A stretch of DNA of 64,000 nt from Strongylocentrotus droebachiensis. Lineage: Eukaryota > Echinodermata > Echinoidea > Camarodonta > Strongylocentrotidae. The stretch covers positions 32,323-96,322 of the forward strand of contig JAVYIG010007855.1 of the NCBI GenBank assembly GCA_035222895.1, read 5' to 3'. Under the pieces are notes generated by a model that saw only the letters and a program-made list of their open reading frames with translations, had not been told where the DNA came from and searched no databases. The stretch's first letter is position 1; every line of letters begins with the position of its first letter. This document shows positions 1-10,637 of this stretch, in pieces. The translations under genes were made by a program, and so were the position numbers.

Positions 1-290
1 TGCAGATTTTGCACTAAGATCGGCAAGCGCGAAAATATAAGCATGGAATCTTATACGTGATTTCAACGGGCCGAATTGTGTGCAACGCGAATATGTTTTG
101 GGGTCGCTCAGCGTGAAAATTTAATTACGCTAAAGTAACAGCATTTACAGTAGGGGATTATTTTTTTAAAAATCTCTTTTCTTTTGTTTCCTTTAGCATA
201 GACATTTACAATTTCTTTTTCAATTTCTGAATAAAATGGTTGCTCCTAAAATTGTCAAAACAAAGTTTTATCCCAAATACTCTGAAAAGA

Positions 291-575
291 CTGAAATGGT
301 CGAGTGGATATGTCGCCGGACTGTCGATCACAAGGTCCGCAGTTCGAGTCCTGTCGCGGCACTAATGTCCTTCGGCAAGACATTGATCTACATTTGCCAC
401 ACTCAACCCAGGTGATGTAAATGGGTACCTGGCAGGAATTAATTCCATGAAATGCTAGAGCGCCGTAATGGTAGCCATGCGTAAGCCGGGGTAATAATGT
501 GGACCGCCAGGAGTGTCAACTGTCAAGTATGACAGACATGAGCGCTATACAAGAAACCACTATTATTATTATTAT
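291..575 (+). mobile_element. tRNA-derived SINE, full-length copy
   Basis: The head is tRNA-like, with an A-box-like GGTCGAGTGG near 298 and a B-box-like GTTCGAGTCC near 343. A conserved body follows, containing ATGTCCTTCGGCAAGACATT and TACATTTGCCAC, and the copy ends in a run of ATT trinucleotides near 560-575. The same head-body-tail order recurs at 2160-2500, 17370-17640, 25270-25570 (reverse), 28278-28442 and 34984-35361, so this is a dispersed pol III-type retroposon and not a tRNA gene. Confidence 0.85.
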
Positions 576-689
576 ATGTTAGTCATTGACTCATTCACTC
601 ATTGCGCAAACATTGCTTTTTTTACCTTGCCTGTTATCTACATATCTCAACATTTCGTACTGATTTTCCCTACATTATACTTGATTTGT

Positions 690-825
690 AATCTTTAATT
701 TTGTTGTTTTCTTGTGTGAAATCTACTCTTATATAATATACGCCTGTACAACAAAAAATTAAAAAGAATTTAAACTGTTTTTGTAATGTAAAATGTGGAA
801 TAAATAAACTTCAAACTTCAAATAT
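690..825 (+). repeat. Probable LINE 3' tail
   Basis: An AT-rich stretch contains AATAAATAAA near 798 and ends in a short direct repeat of AAACTTC. Non-LTR elements of the CR1/jockey type often end in small tandem repeats after a polyadenylation signal. No coding part is attached, so the family is uncertain. Confidence 0.4.
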
Positions 826-950
826 CCAGAAGATCAGATGTAAGATAGTATGTACATCATAGCGTATTGAGAGAGATAGCTGTGACACACGCATCTACAC
901 GCACATGGGATGGGTCATAGGTCAACCGCTAGAAAAGCAAGTCCTTAAAG

Positions 951-1155
951 ATATGAAGTTGAGTTCTGGTCATGCGATTGCATTGTGAAAGAAACGTTGT
1001 GGAATCAATCAGGAAAGGTTGATCATCTAGCATATAAGTATTGGTGTGTACTGCAATGTTCTGGAATCATCAAAAATGACAAGAAATTTGGCCCAGTCTT
1101 GGTATTAAGTAACAAGCACTGTACACAGAAAGATGTATATGGGACTACATAAATA
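951..1155 (+). mobile_element. Partial copy of the TTAAAGGTAAAGACC MITE
   Basis: The sequence from GGTCATGCGATTGCATTGTG to AGATGTATATGGGACTAC closely matches the body of the complete inverted-repeat element at 48797-49176. Both terminal inverted repeats are missing here. A third fragment lies at 30645-30720. Confidence 0.7.
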
Positions 1156-1490
1156 GTCTCGAGTTTACTTACCTCGATTTCCTTATCATTCTATGCTCAT
1201 TACTCAGCTAGTATACATTTCCTACCAATATTGTTTGGCAAATTACATTTATTTGTAATCTTGAACGGTCAGTGTAAGTTTCGTTTGATTCTGTGAGAAT
1301 TCTTCCACTTTTTTACCAGAACTCAAGTTTATCTTTAAAACATGGAGCTCAAAATAGTTCCCTCCCATTGAGTCCCATGTATGTACATACCTATATGAGG
1401 GAACTAATTTGGAGCATCATGAAATGACTGACCAATCAGAAGCAACTTCCAGTGACGCAACTACCTCTCTCCAATGGCTACGGTACTTAC

Positions 1491-3334
1491 TTGGTACGCG
1501 TATCTTGACGATGGGAGCCCTGTAGCCTCTCCTACCGTCCCAGGGCTCAGGCATGTAGACTGGCTTCCCAACGCCGTGATCGACGAACTCCAGCATGTCA
1601 GCGGTTAACTTGTCCCGGGCTATCCAAGGGTGGCCCTCATACGTATGCATGTTCAGCTGCTGTCCTTGGGCAAGGCCATTCTGGCAAAGAACAAAATTAT
1701 GTAGAACAGTCAAAGTCTAGTGGTTTAACTCATATCCTGCCATAAGGCTGCTTGCACACTACTGTTATAGTGCTTTGTACACGCGAGCGTGCTATAGATT
1801 ATCTGCTTTGTGCATGCATGCTCGCATTCGTAATAGCAGTCATTGTTCATATTGCACCGTGCCTAGTGTTTCGCACGCGCTATTGATAGTGCCATCACGT
1901 TTATCCGATTATATCGAGGCTTGGCACAATGGGGATTAGCCCTGTGACATTAGGCTGTATTCATTATGGCAGGATAAAAGCCCCACTGCACTACTTGTAG
2001 CTACTTGCTCCCTCTATATAGAAAACAATGCCTAAGCGGTGCCCGTTGGTTCCCCATGATCCTCTTTTTCTATGTTAATTGAGAGCTGAATTGATGACAT
2101 AACCACCTGTCAGTGACTAAGCTGGGTGGTCTAATCCCTCCTGGATAAACTAGTGCAGACGGGCTTTAAGTACTTGACTTGAAATTCAAAGGTTGTGGTT
2201 CGATCCCCGACATTGCACCAATGTCCTTTGGCAAGGCATCAATCTACATTTGCCACTCACTGCCCAAGAGAGAAATGGGTATCGGGATCTAGGATGACGA
2301 AAGCATTTGTGACAGTAATTGCTGTATGCCCTCACGGTGAACATATGGTAGGAAACTAGGAATACTCCCCAAGAAGTGGAGATGGTGCACATTGTGCGTA
2401 AATGAATCCCATGAACAGGGTACTAATATCTGCGAAGCGCTTAGAGGCGGTACTCCGTACTTAAGCGCTATATGAATCCAGATTATTATTATTATAAAAA
2501 AGATCGACCTGTGAGTGTGAGCATGCGTTAGATACACAATTAAGGGTTATCAGACGGTTGAGGGAAAAGTTTTGTGTCAAAAAATGTACAAATATGCATG
2601 TTCAGTTGCTTGCCTTGGGCTCAACCATTAACGAAAGGACAACTAATATATATCTACATTCTAGTGATCAAGCATACAATTATATACATGTTATTCTTGT
2701 TGCATTTACATTACAAACCTCGTAATTGCTGGTACTTAATTAAATGTTGCCACTTACTATTTGTGATTGTTAATACTTGTATATCTTCTTTTACAATGTA
2801 TCCATTATTGTACCTTTTAAGATTGTAAATTAATCTGTGATTGGGCCCTCTAGCCGCTAATGATTTGTTTTCATCAATAAACTGCATGAAATAATGTTAT
2901 TATTCTTGTTGCATTTACATTAAAACCTAGTAATTGCTAGTAGGCTACTTTGTAAAATGTTGCCACTGTTGTTGTAATCTTTAATATTTTCATATCTGTC
3001 TGATATAGTTGTTTACAATGTAGATTATCCATACATGTAAGTGATGTGACATCTAATTTGATTGTAGCCTGTGATTGGGCCCTCTGGCCATGAATGCTTT
3101 CTCATCAATAAACTGCTTGAAATAAATCAAGGAATAAATAAATTATCCCTAATCTCTCGATTCTGCTGTTCTTACCTCAGTGAACGACTGTCTCTGCCCG
3201 TTGAAGTTCATCCATACCACATCAACCACTCGATCCGTGCTGTTCTTGAAGGACACAAAAGCTTTGATATTTGATGCTCCTGATTTCAATGGATTGGGAA
3301 TCCTGTTCCGATCGTCACTGTTATGGTCCCCCAT
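1491..3334 (-). CDS. VHL: von Hippel-Lindau tumour suppressor homologue, two coding exons, 3' end outside window
   Basis: VHL is the substrate receptor of the cullin-2/elongin B-C ubiquitin ligase that recognises hydroxylated HIF-alpha. Exon 1 is 3334-3176 (53 codons, phase 0, donor GAG|GTAAGA). Exon 2 is 1680-1491 (acceptor TTTGCCAG|AAT, donor ACCAA|GTAAGT, phase 1). Exon 1 shows FKNSTDR then VWMNFNGQRQSF, matching the VHL beta-domain strand with the HIF-pocket Trp and Asn. Exon 2 shows MHTYEGHPWIARD, keeping the pocket His and Trp. The human pocket Tyr is Phe here. Exon 2 ends where human VHL exon 2 ends, in the same phase, so the elongin-binding alpha domain should be on a further exon left of position 1; I found none in 1-1490. 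The start Met has a good context (AGGAGGATGG), with an in-frame stop upstream. Intron 1 carries a SINE, a MITE and LINE tails. Confidence 0.82.
1974..2170. mobile_element. MITE with AAAGCCC ends (copy 1)
   Basis: A segment of about 200 bp runs from AAAAGCCCCACTGC to ACGGGCTTTAAG, giving short inverted termini TAAAGCCC/GGGCTTTA. It matches 9701-9894 along its length, including TACTTGTAGCTACTTGCT and CCACCTGTCAGTGAC. It lies in VHL intron 1. Confidence 0.7.
2176..2500 (+). mobile_element. tRNA-derived SINE, diverged copy
   Basis: A degenerate B-box region (GTGGTTCGATCCC) precedes ATGTCCTTTGGCAAGGCATC and CATTTGCCACTC, followed by the body and an ATTATTATTATT tail. It is older and more mutated than the copies at 291 and 34984. 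It sits in intron 1 of the VHL gene. Confidence 0.75.
2686..3135 (+). repeat. Two tandem copies of a LINE-like 3' tail
   Basis: Two successive segments of about 210-240 bp (2686-2895 and 2896-3135) share TTATTCTTGTTGCATTTACA, then CTGTGATTGGGCCCTCT, then CATCAATAAACTGC, and end in AATAAATAAA-type motifs. This looks like a duplicated 3' untranslated tail of a non-LTR element in VHL intron 1. Confidence 0.55.
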
Positions 3335-3493
3335 CCTCCTATCGTCAGATCTCTGCTTGATTTTAGAATCAGTCAGACATCATTCTTGGTCTGCATATTG
3401 GAAAGGAAAAAAAAAGAATTGCAAGCTTTCAAGATACTCGTGAATTGATATTAATACATGAACATGTATGTTGTATTCAAGAAAGTATAGACA

Positions 3494-3789
3494 CAGGGCT
3501 GTCATATCATGCAACTTTGGGGAACTGCTTTAAGGGGAAACTGCTTTGAGGGAGATCGTATACAATTCTTTTGGGATCAATGGGAGGGAGGGGTGTTGAA
3601 AAAAATGATTGCATACGATACGGAACGCTGGTTTCATTTTACACGTTTGGCGGGAGGTTTTTTCATAAACCGGGAGATTGCGGGAGGAGGCGGGTGGTGG
3701 GAGTCTCCTGCTACGAGCTGGTGGGACGGCGGGAGAATGGGCGTGGTGGCATGAGACTCCCTCCAAATGCAGGAGGGTTGACAGCCCTG
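3494..3789. mobile_element. hAT-like MITE, 296 bp
   Basis: The left end is CAGGGCTGTCA and the right end TGACAGCCCTG, a perfect 11-bp terminal inverted repeat. A 6-bp direct repeat, TAGACA, flanks it (3488-3493 and 3790-3795). CAGGG termini are typical of hAT elements, although those usually make 8-bp duplications. The interior is purine-rich and non-coding. It lies just upstream of the VHL coding start. Confidence 0.75.
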
Positions 3790-4020
3790 TAGACATGATA
3801 GAATGCACCAAATTTGTATGGACATTTTCATTCACAAAATGTAGACTCTATATCCATTTTCTGAATACATTTAATAAATCATGCTCTTGGTCTTGGAGTG
3901 TGCAGGGATTTATTTAGACCTAGATCTAGATCTAGTCTAGACCCAATTTTCCGTCTCTTTCGTTCGTTAAGCCTCTTATTTGGGTAGGGTTGGCTCTCTC
4001 TTTAGAGACGGAAGCCGACT

Positions 4021-4452
4021 ATACACATTCCCTTGCTAACACCATGGCCATTTATGTCCATATTTTTATGCCCTGAAAATCCCCCCAAATGTCATTTTAC
4101 CTCGTGCATGTTATATTGTAAATTAGGCCTAGGCTATAATAAATCGGTTCCACTTACCAACTTGACTGAAATAATCCGTTTAATGGTCCCTTTTTAGGAA
4201 ATTTATGGGTCAAAATCAAAATCCAAGAATTGCAAGATTTTCAACATGGATTTCGATTTTGACCCATAATTTCCTAAAAAGGGACCATTAAACGGATTAT
4301 TTCAGTCAAGTTGGTAAGTGGAACCGATTTATTATAGCCTAGGCCTAATTTACAATATAACATGCACGAGGTAAAATGACATTTAGGGGGATTTTAGTGG
4401 CATAAAAATATGGCCATAAATGGCCATGGTGTTAGCAAGGGAATGTGCACAC
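4021..4452. repeat. Long near-perfect palindrome (foldback)
   Basis: Two arms of about 200 bp, 4021-4225 and 4249-4452, are reverse complements of each other. Landmarks are CCATGGCCATTTATG against CATAAATGGCCATGG, and CCTAGGCTATAATAAATCGG against its complement. The centre is a short loop near 4237. A third, diverged copy of the right arm lies at 6741-6935. Confidence 0.85.
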
Positions 4453-4493
4453 ATAGGAGCATCACTATCCTGGCTGTGTAGTAACCCATAGGA

Positions 4494-6255
4494 AAGTGAA
4501 AAGTATGCCGCAGACCTGCCGCAGATCTGCCGCAGACATTTAGTCTGCGGCAAAGAGTATGCCGAAGTATGCGGCAGAAAGAAATTTTGCTGCAGACTTG
4601 CCGCATACCAGTATGCCACAGGAACAGTCTGCGGCAGATCTGCGGCAGGATGAAATTTTGCTGCACACTTGCCGCATACTAGTATGCCACAGGAACAGTC
4701 TGCGGCAGATCTGCGGCAGGATGAAACTTTGCTCCAGACTTGCCGCATACTAGTATGCCACAGGAACAGTCTGCGGCAGATCTGCGGCAGGATGAAACTT
4801 TGCTCCAGACTTGCCGCATACTAGTATGCCACAGGAACGGTCTGCGGCAGGGCGAAACTTTGCTCCAGACTTGCCGCATACCAGTACGCCACAGGAACAG
4901 TCTGCGGCAGGTCTGCCACAGAAAAGTGGGAAATTATACAGTCTGAAGCAAGGCTATAGGCGGCCATTTTGTAGGACATGCAGTACCATATGAGGTTGCA
5001 GGCTGAGCCCATGATCTTGTAAATTCCTGTGTTAATTAGCACTGTTAATTGTCTTTTTAGCTTCTGTCAAACCAAACAATTTGCTTCAAGTTCAACTGGT
5101 ACCATAAGAGGAATTTATTACATAAGAGGAGACTGAGGAATTAACGGACTGTTTCAAACTTTTTTGTTGTGCCATATGTGATCTTATCTTCAGCCCCATG
5201 CACTAACTCACTTTTTTGTTGTAACTATACCCAAGACGAAAATCCAATTGAAACCAATTGGACACCAATTGAATTTTCAATTGGTTTCAATTGGTCTCAA
5301 TAGGTTTTTAACAGGTTTCAATGGGACTTTAATAGGACTTCAGATGGTTTCAATTGGTCCAGATTGTCCCTATTGGACCAATTGGGCCCATTGGCCCCAT
5401 TGGCCTATGCCCCATTAGACTTTAATGGGACCCCAATTGGCCTGAAGTTGGACTTCAATTGGTCCAATTGAAACCAATTGAAAACCTTTTAAAGTCTAAT
5501 GGGGCAGATTGGTCCAATTGAAATCCCATTAAAGTCTAATAGGGCCAATTGAAACCAATCATCTCATGCATACATTCATTATTACTTTACACGTGTGACA
5601 GAAAAATACATTTATCATGATTTGTTAAGCAAATTAAGAAAATGCACATCATTTTTGTGATTTCTATTTTCCTTTTGCCATTATTAACCAATAGATTATT
5701 TTGTCTGATCACGTTACAATTACATTCACGTTTTAGCAATAGATATATTGATTATATGATTACTAACCAAGAAACAATATACATATTTAGTATATTTATG
5801 TGTACGAGCCTGTGTCACTTTAAATGTTACTCTTGAATACACTTCAAATGATCTACATGTATGTGATGGGGTTAATACAATTGAGAATAGAATATACCTA
5901 ATTGGATATATCGATATATATTGGTATTACCTAATAATTGGTAATATCGATATTGCCAATATTGATTATGAAGTATCAATCAGTTTATCACTGGTTCTTC
6001 TACATGCATACTTTATTGCCACGTACTGGATATGAAAGAGTATGCGGCAGGTCTGCAGCAGACCATGATGAAGAGTCTGCGGCAGGTCTGCAGCAGACTC
6101 TTCATCATACTGAAAGAGTATGCGGCAGGTCTGCAGCAAGTCTGCGGCAAAACTAATTTGCATGTGAAAAAGATGACTGTCTGCGGCAGGTCTGCTGCAG
6201 ATCTGCGGCAAGTCTGCCGCAGGAGTATGCAGCAGGCTCATTTCTTTCCTATGGG
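4494..6255. mobile_element. CCCATAGGAAAG inverted-repeat element with CTGCGGCA word arrays
   Basis: The left terminus CCCATAGGAAAG (4494) is mirrored by CTTTCCTATGGG (ending 6255). The subterminal regions 4505-4925 and 6035-6235 consist almost wholly of variants of the words TCTGCGGCAG, TCTGCAGCAG and TATGCCGCA, arranged so that the two sides are largely self-complementary. A CAATTGG-word element is nested between them from 5230. Open frames here (repeating Ala-Ala-Asp-Leu) are array translations, not genes. Confidence 0.75.
5230..6005. mobile_element. CAATTGG-word element, copy 1, right end missing
   Basis: It starts with CCCAAGACGAAAATCCAATT and continues into a 330-bp array of CAATTGG/CCAATTG words (to about 5560). 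A unique middle begins CTCATGCATACATTC and runs to TCACTGGTTCTTCTAC near 6000. The same order is found at 24731-25890. The right array and terminus present in copy 2 are absent here, where CTGCGGCA words begin instead. Confidence 0.75.
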
Positions 6256-6591
6256 AAAAGCTGTGCTTTTGATTCTCACCATTTCAAACACCACTTTAGT
6301 ACAAAATTCAACTGATTTCAATCAAAATCGGTACTTTAGTGACAATTGATGACACCTACATTTGTAAATAGCAGTAAAATACATTTTTTTTAACTTACTG
6401 ATGTTAAAAAGAATAATTTAAAAATTCAAATTGTTAGTCTAGTGTCAAACTTTGCTTACAGCTGCATCGACATGATTGTGTAGAGTCTATGCGATATTGT
6501 GTGGTGTGTGTATTTGTGTATGGGTATAATAATACCCGCCTCACAGCATGTATGCAGTGCTACGCATTAGCATTGACTCTCTTAGACCGAA

Positions 6592-7101
6592 AGCTTCAGT
6601 CTCTATAATCGTCGGTTGTTCCACTGAGACTACGTCTGGCTCCACTAGACCTCGGTTATAGGCAGTTTTTCCTTCATAATCATTTTGCCTTCGGCGTAGA
6701 CTAGAAGGGATAAGATTGACGGCAGCGAGAGTTTAACACGGCTTGCAAGATTTTCAACATGGATGTCGATTTTGACCCATAATTTCCTTAAAAGGGACCA
6801 TTAAACGGATTATATCAATCAAGATAGTAAGTGGAACCGATATATTATAGCCTAGGCCTAATTTAAAAATGGATATGAACGAGGTAAAATGACATTTTGG
6901 GGGATTTTGGGGGCATAACAATACGGCCGTGGCAAGTTTGTCATGTTTGTGGGAGGGGCCTAACGGCTAAAATCTAGCCGTGATAACTTCAACACGGGCT
7001 GGCATAGGCAGTCATTCAGTCCCTATAACCGAGGTCTAGTGGAGCCAGACGTAGTCTCAGTGGAACAACCGACGATTATAGAGACTGAAGCTTTCGGTCT
7101 A
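6592..7101. mobile_element. TTAGACCGAA inverted-repeat MITE
   Basis: The left arm 6592-6665 and right arm about 7012-7101 are reverse complements. They run from TTAGACCGAAAGCTTCAG through ACTACGTCTGGCTCCACTAG to CCTCGGTTATA. The interior carries a copy of one arm of the 4021-4452 palindrome (6741-6935). Its first bases resemble those of the outer 3.3 kb element. Confidence 0.75.
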
Positions 7102-7747
7102 TGACTCTCTATGCTAGCCTTTGCTGGAGTGGGGAATGTGTATCGTCGGCTTCCGTCTCTAAAGAGAGAGCCAGCCGACCCTATCCCAATAAGAGGCTAA
7201 CGAACGAAAGAGACGGAAAATTCGGTCTAAGCGCGGCCAAGACTCACTCAGCTCAGCTCACTCAATCACTGTGACCCGGGCCTGGCCTGGTGGCGTGACT
7301 CTGTGACTCTGTCTGTGCAGACGTAGCCGTAGGCTGATGTTGAACCCATTTTTAGCCTCTTGTACGACTAGACTTATGACCACTGTCTGCTATCTAAATT
7401 GTCTTGACGATGTCGACCATGCTAACTCTCATAATATTCAGGCAAATTCAGATCTGTAGTCTACTCGAGTCTCGAATGATAGAGTTGACCAGATCGTACA
7501 TGTAATATGTATGCAATCAGTGGATGCACGTAGCGCTTATCATGCATGCACGTACAGCTCAGCTTTTTAATGTAGCTCCAGACTGCAAAATGAACTTGAA
7601 AACAAAAACAATGTGTTGCAAATGATCAATAGAGGGCGCATGGTCAAAACGCGTGAGCTAAAAATTATGTTGAGAGCCGCAAAAGAATATACCATTATAC
7701 TTTTTATTTGATATATATATCTGGGCGGAGGCGGTGGAGCCCAGGCG

Positions 7748-8192
7748 CGGATCTACGGGGGGGGGGGGGGGGGGGGTTTAGGGGGTTAAACCCCCCCCCC
7801 CCCTTGGGCGGCCCCCCCCCCCAAAAAAAAAGGGGAAAAAAAAGAAAAAAACAAAGAAAAAAGAACGCACGCTGAAGAGAAACCCTTTCAAGTGCAAATA
7901 TTGTGAGAAGATATTCAACTCATCTGGTAACTTAACCAAACACATGATAACTCTGGATATAACTGTGTATTAAACTGTTACTTGATTTAAAAAGACGTTA
8001 TCATGCACTGCTTTTTATGGTCTCCATTGTGTTAATAGATGCCAGGAAAACATCACTTAAATTACGGGGTTCAAATAAACACCCCCCAAAAAATCGGCTC
8101 GCCGCTTCGCGGCTCGTGGACGATGCTCCGCATCGTCATTATTTTGGTCAAACCCCCCCCCTTAGCAAAAAGCTAGATCCGCCCCTGGAGCC
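7748..8192. mobile_element. GGCGGATCTA-ended MITE with homopolymer tracts
   Basis: The left end GGCGCGGATCTA, followed by a G-run, is mirrored by TAGATCCGCCCCTG on the right near 8180-8192. Poly-G and poly-C tracts occupy 7759-7810 and 8153-8161. The element encloses a zinc-finger-like coding scrap at 7858-7972. Confidence 0.6.
7858..7972 (+). pseudogene. Degenerate C2H2 zinc-finger fragment
   Basis: The frame starting AAA GAA CGC reads NPFKCKYCEKIFNSSGNLTK then HM. The Cys-x2-Cys pair, the Phe and Leu core residues and the first His of a classical C2H2 finger are correctly spaced (C-x2-C-x12-H). The second His is missing and a stop follows at 7970-7972. It sits between the inverted ends of a MITE, so it looks like a captured scrap of a zinc-finger gene. 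Confidence 0.6.
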
Positions 8193-8374
8193 GGGAGTGC
8201 AGGGGTGGGGGGGGGGCACAGTGCCCCTCCAATTTTATAAGTACCCCTAAAGTGCCCTTTTTTACATAGAAAAACGTGCGTCCTTTTACTTCAGATGCCC
8301 CTTTGTATTTATATATAGTGGGTGCCCATTCCACATTCTGTAAGTGCTAGCTCTACCACCTCTGACATACCCCC

Positions 8375-8745
8375 TTAAAGATTTCGGTAACTTTGTCTCA
8401 GATTCTGAAACAAAATTCTGGATTTAGCTCATCCTACAATAATAATTATAAAGCTTTAGGTCAGTCAGGAGCCCCATGACTTTTACAAGCCGATCGTCTG
8501 TCTGATTATCAAGATATTTCTGATTGGACTTACAAATTTTGAAAACCGTTTTTATAACACTACATTCAATTGTGGAAAACGAGTATGGTAAAACCGTTCA
8601 CTCAAAGATTTTTACTTTTTTGAGGCACTTCTTGACCATTTTGAAGCGCAATTTGTTTAGGGCTTTAATATTACACCATAATGACATACACTGATAACAC
8701 GTAGGGCCGTGTTTCTCAGATTTAACATCGTTAATTGCCGCTATT
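8375..8745 (+). repeat. Dispersed repeat, copy A
   Basis: The stretch from TTTGTCTCAGATTCTG to GTGTTTCTCAGATTT matches 12200-12570 in order, sharing TGGATTTAGCTCAT, CTCAAAGATTTTTACTTTTT and GAGGCACTTC. A short reverse-oriented piece of the same family is at 34225-34275. Non-coding. Confidence 0.7.
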
Positions 8746-8764
8746 CAAATTTGAGAAGTGCCCA

Positions 8765-9480
8765 TTTTACTTTAAAAAGTGCAATTTTCTTTTGTTTTAA
8801 GTGCCCCTTCCCCTTCTGAGAAGTACCTCTTTTCATCTTTGATGAGTGCCCCTTCTGCACCTCTCATAAGCGCCCTATTTTATTTGACACTGGCCCCTTA
8901 TAATAGATGCACTTTTCCTTCTGATAAATGCTCATTTTTTTTTTTAAGTGCCCCTTTCCATTCTCAAAAGTGCCCTTATTCATTTCAGGTGATAATTGCC
9001 CCTTTTCATGCCACTTACCACCTCTGATAATGCCTCTTCACCTGTTATTTGCCTCTTTTCAAATCTTAGAGGTGTGCCTTTTATGTTGACAGATTTCACT
9101 GCATCTGTTGCTCTCTGGGTAGTGAGAGGAGCCCCCTTTAACTTTGTAATAAGTGCCCCCTTTACATCTCTGGTAAGTGCTCCTTGAATTTTGACACGTG
9201 CCCCTATCCTTTCTAATTAGTGCCATTTTCCTTCTGATATTTTCCCCTTTTCCTTTGTAAAAAGTGCCCCTTTTCCGTTCTCGTAAGTTCCTTATTTCAT
9301 GATTTTCATCTCTGGTGAGTGGCCCTTAACAGGTGCGAGTAGTGCCCCATTTTCACCATTTGAAAGGTGCTCCTTTTCTTTTCTAAGAATTGGCCTTTTA
9401 ACTTTGGATATGTGCTCCCTTTTCCTATCACCATGACATGTGCTCTTTATTTAAAGAGAGGAAAAGCAAATTTTTCTTCG
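8765..9480 (+). repeat. Degenerate array of AAGTGCCCCTTTT words
   Basis: About 20 irregularly spaced copies of (A)AGTGCCCCTTTT with variants such as AGTGCCATTTTC and GTGCTCCTTTT recur every 25-40 bp. Related words appear at 8205-8300, 10025-10070 and, reversed, at 11750-12000. It is non-coding; open frames through it are Ser/Pro-rich by composition. Confidence 0.65.
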
Positions 9481-9700
9481 ATTTCAGTTACACCTAAAGC
9501 TCACTCTTTACGTTCGCTCGGAACAATCATGTTAATATCATTTTGTTTCTTGATAAAGATCTTTTCAGTGTTTCATGATTAGAATTGTTTTTGTCCTCTT
9601 TATAAGGTGTGATTTGTTTGCACTGGGACCTCACAATTCTCGCTTCACTCGCACGCAAATGAATATTCAGACCATATCACACCCAACTGCAAAGTATAGC

Positions 9701-9894
9701 TTAAAGCCCCACCGTCCTACTTGTAGCTACTTGCTACCTTTATATAGAAAACTTCCTCAATCGGTGCCTGTTGGTCCCCCATGATCCTCTTTTTCTTATG
9801 TTAGTTGAGAGCTGAGTTGATGAGATAGCCACCTGTCAGTGACCTGGCTGGGTGGTCTAATCCCTTCTGGCCCAGTAGTATTGACGGCCTTTAA
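9701..9894. mobile_element. MITE with TTAAAGCCC ends (copy 2)
   Basis: This is the same element as at 1974-2170: TTAAAGCCCCACCGTC at the left, GACGGCCTTTAA at the right, with a shared interior (CTACTTGTAGCTACTTGCT, CCACCTGTCAGTGACC). The TTAA at both ends may be part of a target duplication. Confidence 0.7.
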
Positions 9895-10637
9895 GCAGTA
9901 TCTTGGACCAGTAAAGATAGAAACAAACAATTATGAACCATCCCCGGTATTGTAATCACAATGTAGGGGTACCTTAGCCTACCAATGTATAACAATTTCA
10001 TTTTTTCGCCTTGAGATTTCACTGTGCAGGTCCCCACCCCTTTTTCCCCCAAAGTGCCCTTTTTGTTGGTGCCCCCGCCCCCTCCTGTCACTTTTAAAGA
10101 CGTTCCGCAGCCCCTGTATCTGGAAAACAGCTTAATTACCTTTCAAATGAAATGTAAAGAACTTATAAGGGGAAATTGGTTACTTCTAATTTGTTTGTAA
10201 TATAAGTAGATTTTAGTATTCTCTTTAAAGAAAAAAGCTAATGAAAAGTATATTTCCAAACAGTCAAATATCCCTATTAACCAATCGAATGCTGAACGTC
10301 TTACCTTGAATGATTTTGACATTCCTTGTATCCAGGGGTGTCGATTTGTATCCGTGGTTGGGGGGGGGGGGGGGAGGGTGATAGGTGCCAAAATATTTTT
10401 GGCAATGGATCAAAGCAACCAAGAGGTAGAAGCGTGTGGCAGGTTGCACCTCCTCCCTTCCAAATTATTAACTTTTTTTAAGTCACCCTCAATAAAGATA
10501 TCATTTCAGATAATATAAGAGTGGTAATAAAATTAATAACATGCTAAATGTTAGTACTGACTCTTGCCTGCAGTGTAGGCCTACCAGACTGATATCATAT
10601 ATTTTTTAACGAAATTTAGACATTACCAACAACAAAT

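Larger units (their letters stand above)
3938..7229. mobile_element. 3.3 kb composite inverted-repeat element
   Basis: Terminal inverted repeats of about 95-100 bp occupy 3938-4032 and 7131-7229. Both read TAGACC, then AATTTTCCGTCTCTTTCG, then GAGACGGAAGCCGAC, then ACACATTCCC. Inside are a 430-bp palindrome, a CTGCGGCA-word element with a nested CAATTGG-word element, and a smaller TTAGACCGAA inverted-repeat element. No transposase is visible, so it is non-autonomous and built by repeated nesting. Confidence 0.75.

Noticed and set aside
291..375. Functional tRNA gene
   Set aside because: The same head is attached to the same body and ATT tail at several other places, so it is a SINE; a paired acceptor stem is not evident.
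4383..5042. Open frames on both strands with repeating Ala-Ala-Asp-Leu-Pro-Gln
   Set aside because: They are translations of the CTGCGGCA word array; frames exist on both strands and no unique domain is present.
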